DNA of 64,000 nucleotides from Pseudovibrio japonicus. Its GTDB lineage: Bacteria > Pseudomonadota > Alphaproteobacteria > Rhizobiales > Stappiaceae. The stretch is taken from the NCBI RefSeq assembly GCF_014651595.1, contig NZ_BMXE01000010.1, positions 1 to 64,000 of the forward strand. Direction: 5' to 3'. The position numbers and the translations under genes are program-made. The notes beneath the pieces are model-generated. The model saw only the letters and a list, made by a program, of their open reading frames with translations. It searched no databases and was not told where the DNA came from. Positions 10,001 through 16,054 of this stretch are shown here, in pieces (the first letter of the stretch is position 1; every line of letters starts with the position of its first letter).

Positions 10001-10406
10001 GCTGAAGCGGACGACTGTTTGCGGGGTTGTGATCACGCGCCAACGTCCGGGCACGGCTTCCGGTGTTATTTTTGTGACGCTGGAAGATGAAACCGGGGTG
10101 TGCAATGTGATTGTGTGGCCGAAGGTCTATCAAAAATTCCGCAGGGAAGTGATTTCTGGTCGTTTGCTTTATGTCTCAGGGTATCTACAACGGGAAGGGA
10201 TTGTTGTTCATCTCATCGCGCAGGAAATAAGAGATTATTCAGAGCGCTTGTCGTTGCTTGGGCATCCGCTGGATGAGGTGATTGGCCAAACATTGCCCGC
10301 AGCAGATGATGCTCCGCGCAGACCACTCGTTCCACGCAGTACCACACGGGCACGGCACCCGCGGGAGCAGGCCAAGACGCTGTTTCCAAGCCGGGATTTT
10401 CATTAG
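7083..10406 (+). CDS. dnaE2: DnaE2, error-prone DNA polymerase III alpha-type subunit
   Basis: 1107 aa C-family polymerase of the DnaE2 (ImuC) group, the catalytic member of the SOS mutasome. Order: PHP domain (starts MSYAELCVTSNFTFLTGASH), palm with PDIDVDF (catalytic Asp413 and Asp415), fingers, HhH region (QVESRAQLNFLPRMKPREF, GFGNYGFPESHAAAFA), and an OB-fold near residues 970-1050 (TTVCGVVITRQRPGTASGVIF). The preferred start ATG 7083 overlaps the imuB stop. Between the first PHP strands and LLVGCRL there is an extra, hydrophilic stretch of about 30 residues (about 63-98) that I do not recall from typical DnaE2 proteins. No exonuclease is present, as expected. Confidence 0.95.
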   Translation: MSYAELCVTSNFTFLTGASHPEELIVRAAGLGLSAIAITDRNSLAGVVRAYSALKELTRKSEEALEVRSSHRTDPSSRQDILEGASDLQEPVISLPRLLVGCRLVLEDSPVDWVALPQDRPAYARLSRLLTKGKRRTEKGECQLFLQDLLEGASGMVLIALPQCLLEAAEVSEHIQQVVHAYPSHVFLGAAPRYDGKDQAHFDACANMALRLATPMVAVGDVLMHHGRRRQLADVLTCIREGVTIDQIGRRALPNAERRLKAPLEMARLFRAHPAAVKRTQEIANRCSFCLSQLSYEYPQEGNEKETAQQRLERLTFEGVKRRYPKGETERVRALVEKELALVAKLKFAAYFLTVHDIVSFARSQDILCQGRGSAANSIICYALGITDVAPETISMVFERFISEHRGEPPDIDVDFEHERREEVIQHIYRKYGRHRAGLCATVIHFRSRAAIREVGKVMGLSQDLLANLAGQMWGSSNQGVPEGRLKELGLSGSDHRLALTIRLIKEIIGFPRHLSQHVGGFVITQGRLDELCPIENAAMEDRTVIEWDKDDIDALCILKVDVLSLGMLTCIRKCFDLIEEKGGDLLTIDTVPQDDKPTYDMLCAADAVGVFQVESRAQLNFLPRMKPREFYDLVIEVAIVRPGPIQGGMVHPFIKRRQGIEKVSYPSQELKEVLGKTLGVPLFQEQAMRIAEVAAGFSAEEADRLRRSLATFKRMGTISSFKARFINGMLKRGYEPDFAERCFSQIEGFGNYGFPESHAAAFAMLAYVSAWLKCHHPAAFACALLNSQPMGFYAPAQIIRDVREHDVEVRPICANRSQWDNTLERRSDGQLAVQLGFRQIKGFKEDDARWLVAARGNGYPDPQSIWQRASVAPAALEKLAEADAFVCMGLNRRDALWQVKAIKGTKPLPLFNDPIDGEVVQEPDVRLPTMHLGEEVVEDYLSARFSLRAHPMELLRPDIPGLTTHAALQEAPLKRTTVCGVVITRQRPGTASGVIFVTLEDETGVCNVIVWPKVYQKFRREVISGRLLYVSGYLQREGIVVHLIAQEIRDYSERLSLLGHPLDEVIGQTLPAADDAPRRPLVPRSTTRARHPREQAKTLFPSRDFH

Positions 10407-10428
10407 GAGGTGATCCTGCAAAAACTCC

Positions 10429-10632
10429 TGAGGTGCGCGTATTTGCAGGTGTTTGTCGTCGCCTTCTCCGGGTGCGGCGGAGCTCTATCTTGCCGGGGCT
10501 TTCGAGGCGAACATAGGCGCAGTGTCTGCATTGCGCGAAACCTTTGTGATCTTGGCGGCGCTAGTCGGTTTTGTTGTGCTGGCTGAAGGTAATCCGGCTC
10601 GTCGTCTACTGGCGGCTGTTGTGGGAGCGTAA
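10429..10632 (+). pseudogene. 3' fragment of an EamA/DMT-family transporter gene
   Basis: Reading frame from 10429 to the TAA at 10630-10632 encodes a terminal transporter segment: GAFEANIGAVSALRETFVI followed by LAALVGFVVLAEGNPARRLL. This is the characteristic last two helices of EamA-type 10-TM permeases (consensus VSALRET then a hydrophobic stretch, GE and RR). No start, no upstream half and in-frame stops at 10411 and 10426 show that only the 3' fifth of a gene of about 900 bases survives. It lies directly behind dnaE2. Confidence 0.7.
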
Positions 10633-11223
10633 TAAACTCTCATGCTGACAGGCCCCACACTTGCGGAAGTAAGACGATACAGCACGCACAGTAGAAAATT
10701 AAGTTGCATACTGACGGCTGTATAGGCCCATTCAACGACGACTTTTTAAGTATTAAAGTTTTATACCGAAGAAATGTAATCCCACCTAAGAACTGGCTAT
10801 CGCGTGTCAAAGCGACAGGCCGACTGGAGCCCATTGCGAACCTTCATCGGTGCGTGAGCTTTCGCAAATGCAGCATGGCGCTTAGTGACTAAAGCTGCCA
10901 TACGACTTGGTGTAGGGCTCACACCGCTGGAACATTTTGCTATTTACGCATGTGTGCGTTTTCAGCATGTCCGGATAATGGGACGAACTTCAGAGGAGCC
11001 TGGCATGACAATCTTTTCATCCAGCTGTTCTAGCGCACTATCAAGCATCAGGAGGTCTACCTCAAGGGCAACGCAAGCGTGCGAGAGGCCAGAAAATCCA
11101 TTAGGAAGTAAATCATTCCACGTAATGGCCAAATGCTGAAAATCGGGGGAATGGCGTACACGTGCAAACGGCAGGGTTCGCGGTGCTTTCCCTGCCGTGA
11201 GCATGAATCGGTGTCGTTTAGAC
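10633..11223. other. gene-poor region between the EamA remnant and luxR
   Basis: About 590 bases with no gene I can support. A minus-strand open frame of about 100 codons (11282 to 10962) overlaps the end of luxR; its last 45 codons (GFSGLSHACVALEVDLL and on) look protein-like, but it has no ribosome site and no family I recognise. Together with the EamA remnant this suggests a degraded stretch. Confidence 0.4.
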
Positions 11224-11943
11224 TTATCGAATAAGGCCGAACCGGAAACCCTCAGCCACTGCGTGTGTTCTATTTGATGCATGCAGCTTTCTGGCAGCCG
11301 AAGCCAAATACCAGTCCGCAGTATGCTGAGAGATATTTAGGATCTGACTGATCTCCCAACTTGTTTTGCCTGCAGCAGCCCACTTCAAACACTCAAGTTC
11401 ACGCGGTGTAAGGCGATGGCGGGGACGGGTGGTGCTTGAACCAACCAGTTCACGCACCTTATTACTCGCATAAATACCAACCAGATGAAGCACACTGATT
11501 TCGCGTTCATTCAGTCGCACTTCTGGTCCACCAAAAGTCAGCATGCCTTGATAACCATGAAGGCCACGCACTGGGACACAAACGCCGTCATACATTTCGA
11601 AATTGCGGGCTTCTGATAGAACTTGCTGTTCATCTGAAGTGAGATCGCGATCGCGGGCAATGCTTGACCAAAGGAATGGTCGACTTGCGGTACGCGCTTT
11701 TGCGACAATCGGATCGTTTTGTACGTAATCTCGGTCGAGATAGCGTTGTTGCCATTCAGCCCGCCAGCCGCTCAACATAATAGAGCCATCAAAGGATGCG
11801 CCAGCTTCGGGGATCGCAGCGAGACAAAAACTTGTAAAGCCAAAAGACTGACCAAGTTCAGCAATACGCTTAGAAATACCGTCAGGCGTCTCTTCGTTAT
11901 TAACAGATTCAACAAATTCTAGTGCAGCAGTCAACGAATTCAT
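11224..11943 (-). CDS. LuxR-family transcription factor with canonical AHL-binding domain (LuxR solo)
   Basis: 239 aa. N-terminal autoinducer-binding domain (about 15-165) and C-terminal LuxR helix-turn-helix (about 175-235, LTPRELECLKWAAAGKTSWEI). All residues that line the AHL pocket in TraR have counterparts at a constant offset of seven: Trp64, Tyr68, Asp77, Pro78, Trp92 and Gly120 correspond to Trp57, Tyr61, Asp70, Pro71, Trp85 and Gly113. The HTH keeps the conserved Glu, Leu and Gly. So the protein should bind an N-acyl-homoserine lactone, but no luxI-like synthase is in the window. A dyad upstream (11991-12018) is a likely target site. Confidence 0.92.
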   Translation of the reverse strand: MNSLTAALEFVESVNNEETPDGISKRIAELGQSFGFTSFCLAAIPEAGASFDGSIMLSGWRAEWQQRYLDRDYVQNDPIVAKARTASRPFLWSSIARDRDLTSDEQQVLSEARNFEMYDGVCVPVRGLHGYQGMLTFGGPEVRLNEREISVLHLVGIYASNKVRELVGSSTTRPRHRLTPRELECLKWAAAGKTSWEISQILNISQHTADWYLASAARKLHASNRTHAVAEGFRFGLIR

Positions 11944-11946
11944 TTT

Positions 11947-12115
11947 ATACGCCCCTACATATTATGCCTCCAACAACCTTACCTTACGAAAGATGCACCT
12001 AATATATAAGGTGTATCTATTGCTTATCGCCTACTCGAGGCTGATTAATTTCAAAACAAGAAATAAATATATTCAATTTAACTTAGTCTCCATTATAAAT
12101 ACGCCCATACATATT
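11947..12115. repeat. 17-bp direct repeat flanking the luxR upstream region
   Basis: ATACGCCCCTACATATT at 11947-11963 and ATACGCCCATACATATT at 12099-12115 differ at one base. The left copy abuts the luxR start codon (CAT at 11941-11943) and the right copy also has CATTATAA just before it, so about 25 bases of the luxR 5' end appear to be duplicated 152 bp upstream. It may be a double operator or the footprint of an old insertion or duplication. Confidence 0.6.
11991..12018. promoter_or_regulatory. candidate lux-box-like operator
   Basis: Dyad AGATGCACCT (11991-12000), spacer AATATATA, AGGTGTATCT (12009-12018); 9 of 10 arm positions pair. It lies 48 bases upstream of the luxR start, a position suited for autoregulation by the LuxR protein. 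The arms are longer and spaced wider than a textbook 18-20-bp lux box, so the assignment to LuxR is inferred from position. Confidence 0.5.
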
Positions 12116-12118
12116 GAT

Positions 12119-13016
12119 ATTGTTGAACTGCACTATGTCTTTTCTTGAAAACTCATGTATAAAAACTTCGAACTAGAATGAGAAATATGTTTGTTTATAA
12201 AAAATCTATTGATAGGAGTGAGTTAGCGCTTAGTTAACTTGATGTTACTTTCATTTCAAAACGCCTCCGGATTCAGCCCAGAGAAAATGACGATCATTTC
12301 ACACGCGATAGAGATCAGGTTTATCGTTTCCATTTACTCTGTATAGATGCAAAAAACTAAACGACATGTCTGAGGGGAAAACTAGGATAACTCCACTCCG
12401 GAGTTGCTTGGAGCTCAAAATAAGCACCATGGATAAGGTAATCCCCCATTATTAGATGAGTTCTCAGTAGAGCTAGTGCGCGCCTACGATGTCAGCACAA
12501 GATCAAATAGGAGCCACATGACGCTTTACGCTGCGCCGGATGCTAACCAGAAGCCTTCGGGTGGGGCAAGGTTCAACTCTTAAGGGAAACGCTCGAGTGA
12601 CCGCAGTTGGCCCACCGCGCCAGCTATGGCTTGGTGTCGGCCTAGATTTTTGCACTGCAGCGAAGGACTGCTTTGTCCCGCACTCTGGCTGTTCGAGTGC
12701 ATCAACGTGGCAAACAGTTTAGGCTCGGAGGACGTCGATCCAGTATGAAGCTTTATCATTGAGTATGAGACTTTATTAGTTTGCTAAAGCTGTGTTGATG
12801 GTTGCTGGGGGTGCTTCGGGCCGTTTGCCATGATTTTCCAATTGGGCCGGATTTATCCAAGTCCAGCGGCACTCACTGCCTTGCGCGTTATGGTTCTTGC
12901 ACTGAATATGCTAGTTCATTTGTGAGCTAAGAAAAAATATCTACGGGATTACCTGCGGGAGGATGCAGGCAATCCTGTTGGCAGATGTTGGTGCCGGATC
13001 GTTTGCGAGGGAAGCC
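12119..13016. other. intergenic region without recognisable genes
   Basis: About 900 bases between the luxR upstream region and the LysR gene. The left part (to about 12350) is AT-rich, the right part of average composition. Only short open frames without ribosome sites are present. A small hairpin AACTCC-ACTCC-GGAGTT lies near 12390-12406. I see no RNA gene. Confidence 0.4.
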
Positions 13017-13913
13017 ATGATCGACAAGCTGGAGATGTTTATTGCGCTGGCGCGTGAGAAGCATTTTGGAAAGGCGGCGGAAGAGTGCAGCGTGACGCAA
13101 CCGACACTGTCTGCCAATATCAAACAGCTTGAAGAGCAACTGGGTGTTCTACTGGTTTTGCGCGGCTCGAGGTTTCAGGGGCTGACGCCAGAAGGCAAGC
13201 GGGTGTTGGAGTGGGCGCGCAAGCTGGTGGCCGATACGCGGACCATGAAGCAGGAGCTGAAGGCGGTTAGTGATGGTCAGTCAGGTACACTGCGCATTGC
13301 CTCGATTCCAACAGCGCTGACCTACGTTCCTGAACTTACCACCTGCTTTAGTCAGGATAACCCCGGCGTTGATTTTGCGGTATTCTCGCGTCCGTCCTCT
13401 GAAATTCTGGCACAGCTGGAAAATCTGGAGATTGATGTGGGGCTGACCTATCTGGACAACGAGCCGCTGGGCCGTGTTTTGCAAGTTCCACTTTACCGGG
13501 AGCGGTACTGTTTTGTGGTTGCTGAAGGCGGGCCACTGTCTGGCCGTGAGCAGGCGACCTTGCAGGATGTGAGCCGGGTTCCGCTGTGCTTGCTGACCAG
13601 CGACATGCAATGTCGGCGGATCATCAACAACATCCTTCATGACAATGACGTAGTGGCAAAGCCGGTGCTGCAGTCGGATTCCATCATGTGCCTGCTGGCT
13701 CATGTGCGTACGGGGCGCTGGGGGACAATTATCCCGCAGGCGGTGGCGCAGACGATTGCTTCGGATCATCTGGAAATCATTCCGATTACCGACCCCTATG
13801 CCAGCATTATGGTGGGTCTGATTGCGACACAGCGCGAGCCTCGTGCACCGCTTCTGGACGCCTTTTTAAAGCGCGTTGCGGGAATTTCGCAGGGCAAATC
13901 ACTCGGTACGTGA
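13017..13913 (+). CDS. LysR-family regulator, probably of the formate dehydrogenase operon
   Basis: 298 aa. N-terminal winged HTH (residues 1-60: MFIALAREKHFGKAAEECSVTQPTLSANIKQLE) and a C-terminal periplasmic-binding-protein-like effector domain (about 90-290). Start ATG 13017 is preceded by GAGGGAAGCC. It reads in the same direction as, and 104 bases ahead of, fdsG; an adjacent LysR gene is the normal arrangement for fds operons, so formate or molybdenum-dependent control of fds is the likely role. The effector is not readable from the sequence. Confidence 0.88.
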   Translation: MIDKLEMFIALAREKHFGKAAEECSVTQPTLSANIKQLEEQLGVLLVLRGSRFQGLTPEGKRVLEWARKLVADTRTMKQELKAVSDGQSGTLRIASIPTALTYVPELTTCFSQDNPGVDFAVFSRPSSEILAQLENLEIDVGLTYLDNEPLGRVLQVPLYRERYCFVVAEGGPLSGREQATLQDVSRVPLCLLTSDMQCRRIINNILHDNDVVAKPVLQSDSIMCLLAHVRTGRWGTIIPQAVAQTIASDHLEIIPITDPYASIMVGLIATQREPRAPLLDAFLKRVAGISQGKSLGT

Positions 13914-14017
13914 TTGTCTTGATAGGGATGTGCAATCGCCCGACGGATATATCATATTGATTGCCTGCGACATATTGTGCCTATTCGAAGCATTGACGTG
14001 CGAGGAGGGAGGATCTT

Positions 14018-14494
14018 ATGGCCTTGCAGACGCAATCGCAGGATATAGAAAAAGATACGGCCGCGATTATTGATGTGCACGCACATCAGGAAGGGCCGCT
14101 CCTGCCAATCCTGCACGACGTGCAGGCGAAATTCGGCTACGTTCCCGAGGCTGCGCTGTTACAGATCGCAGATCGGTTGAACCTGAGCCGCGCTGAAGTT
14201 CATGGAACAATGAGTTTTTATCACGACTTTCGCACGGCGCCTGCGGGCCGCCGTGTGCTGAAAGTGTGCCGCGCTGAGGCCTGCCAGTCTATGGGTGGTG
14301 AGAAGCTGGCGGAAGATATTCAAAAAGACCTTGGCATCACATGGCATGAGACGACGCCTGATGGGAAGGTAACGCTGGAACCGGTCTTTTGTCTTGGGCT
14401 GTGCTCATGCGCTCCTGCTGCAATGATGGATGGCAATCTACACGCGCGCCTTGATGAAGCTGCTGTGTTGAAGCTGATTGAGGAGGTAAAGTAA
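14018..14494 (+). CDS. fdsG: NAD-dependent formate dehydrogenase gamma subunit
   Basis: 158 aa, Nqo2/NuoE-like thioredoxin-fold subunit carrying one [2Fe-2S] cluster. The four ligands are visible as Cys84-x4-Cys89 and Cys125-x3-Cys129 (CRAEACQSMGG and FCLGLCSCAPA). It passes electrons within the soluble FdsGBAD complex that oxidises formate to CO2 with NAD+. Start ATG 14018 has a strong ribosome site (GAGGAGGGAGGATCTT). The stop overlaps the fdsB start (TAATG), first gene of the fds operon. Confidence 0.95.
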   Translation: MALQTQSQDIEKDTAAIIDVHAHQEGPLLPILHDVQAKFGYVPEAALLQIADRLNLSRAEVHGTMSFYHDFRTAPAGRRVLKVCRAEACQSMGGEKLAEDIQKDLGITWHETTPDGKVTLEPVFCLGLCSCAPAAMMDGNLHARLDEAAVLKLIEEVK

Positions 14495-16050
14495 TGGGTG
14501 TTGTTCTTTACGTTCCTTGCGATGCTGCAGCGCTGGCGGTGGGCGCAGATCGCGTTGCGCAGACACTGGCAGAAGAGCTGCGCGCACGAAATGTGGATGC
14601 GAAGATCATCCGCAATGGGTCGCGCGGCATGCATTGGCTGGAGCCGCTGGTTGAGGTTGAAACCGAAAAGGGCCGGATTGCTTATGGTCCAGTAAGCCCG
14701 TCTGATGTTGCGGGTCTTCTGGATGCCGGTCTCATGGAAGGGGCGGACCATGCTTTGTGTCATGGCCTGACCAAAGAAATACCCTACCTCAAGCGACAGA
14801 CGCGTTTAACCTTCTACCGTTGTGGCATCATCGATCCGTTGTCGCTAGAGCACTATAAGAAGAACAAGGGCCTTCTTGGCTTGCAGCGCGCGCTTAACAT
14901 GACGCGTGCCGAGATCATTCAGACAGTGACTGATAGTGGCTTGCGTGGCCGCGGCGGGGCTGGGTTCCCGACCGGTATCAAATGGAACACTGTGCTCAAG
15001 GCAGAGGGCGATCAGAAGTACATTGTCTGTAATGCAGATGAGGGCGATAGTGGCACGTTCTCTGACCGAATGATTATGGAGGGCGATCCGTTCGTCCTTA
15101 TTGAAGGGATGGCGATTGCCGGTATCGCGACGGGAGCGACCAAGGGGTATATCTACACCCGCTCTGAATATCCGCATGCGGTTGCTATCATGCAAGATGC
15201 GATTGAGATTGCGCGGGGGGCTGGAATTCTTGGCCGTTCGGTGATGGGCTCCTCCCATGCGTTTGACATGGAGGTGCGCGTTGGTGCGGGCGCTTATGTG
15301 TGCGGAGAGGAAACGTCGCTGCTCAACAGCTTGGAAGGTAAGCGCGGTGTTGTGCGGGCCAAGCCTCCACTTCCTGCCATTGAAGGTTTGTTTGGTTGCC
15401 CGACTGTGGTCAACAACGTGATGTCGCTGGCCTCTGTGCCGATTATTCTGGATAGGGGCGCGCGGTTTTATCGGGATTATGGCGTGGGCAACTCCCACGG
15501 AACCATTCCGATCCAGCTCACGGGGAACATCAAATACGGCGGTCTCTACGAGACAGCCTTTGGTCTGACGCTGAACGAGCTGATCTATGACATTGGCGGT
15601 GGCACCATGAGTGGCCGTCCAGTGAAGGCGGTTCAGGTTGGTGGGCCGCTTGGCGCATATTTCCCACCTTCACTGTTTGACACGGTCTTTGATTATGAAG
15701 CCTTTACCGAACGTAATGGTATGATCGGGCATGCTGGGATCGTGGTGTTCGACGATACGGTCGATATGCTCAAACAGGCACGGTTTGCCATGGAGTTTTG
15801 CGCTATCGAGAGCTGCGGCAAGTGTACGCCATGCCGTATCGGGTCTGTACGTGGTGTGGAAGTGTTGGACCGGATTGCCAGAGGAGATGAACCTGAGCAG
15901 CAAGTTGAGCTGCTGAGCGATCTTTGTGACACGATGAAAATGGGCTCGCTCTGCGCCCTTGGCGGATTTGTGCCTTATCCTGTGATGAGTTCTGTAACGC
16001 ATTTTCCGCAGGACTTTCGTGTGAAGCCATTAACAGATGCTGCGGAGTGA
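14494..16050 (+). CDS. fdsB: NAD-dependent formate dehydrogenase beta subunit (FMN, NAD-binding)
   Basis: 518 aa, NuoF/Nqo1-like diaphorase subunit with FMN and NAD sites and one [4Fe-4S] cluster. The N-terminal about 100 residues are a thioredoxin-like extension as in other FdsB/HoxF-type proteins. Then come the GLRGRGGAGFPTGIKW FMN loop (near residue 150), the CNADEGDSGTFSDR and GAGAYVCGEETSLLNSLEG nucleotide-binding motifs, and the cluster ligands Cys441, Cys444 and Cys447 (SCGKCTPC). It delivers electrons from the FdsG/FdsA clusters to NAD+. Translationally linked to fdsG and followed closely by fdsA. Confidence 0.96.
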   Translation: MGVVLYVPCDAAALAVGADRVAQTLAEELRARNVDAKIIRNGSRGMHWLEPLVEVETEKGRIAYGPVSPSDVAGLLDAGLMEGADHALCHGLTKEIPYLKRQTRLTFYRCGIIDPLSLEHYKKNKGLLGLQRALNMTRAEIIQTVTDSGLRGRGGAGFPTGIKWNTVLKAEGDQKYIVCNADEGDSGTFSDRMIMEGDPFVLIEGMAIAGIATGATKGYIYTRSEYPHAVAIMQDAIEIARGAGILGRSVMGSSHAFDMEVRVGAGAYVCGEETSLLNSLEGKRGVVRAKPPLPAIEGLFGCPTVVNNVMSLASVPIILDRGARFYRDYGVGNSHGTIPIQLTGNIKYGGLYETAFGLTLNELIYDIGGGTMSGRPVKAVQVGGPLGAYFPPSLFDTVFDYEAFTERNGMIGHAGIVVFDDTVDMLKQARFAMEFCAIESCGKCTPCRIGSVRGVEVLDRIARGDEPEQQVELLSDLCDTMKMGSLCALGGFVPYPVMSSVTHFPQDFRVKPLTDAAE

Positions 16051-16054
16051 ACCT

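Noticed and set aside
12540-12722. 60-codon open frame in the luxR-lysR gap
   Set aside because: No ribosome site, no motif, composition like random sequence.
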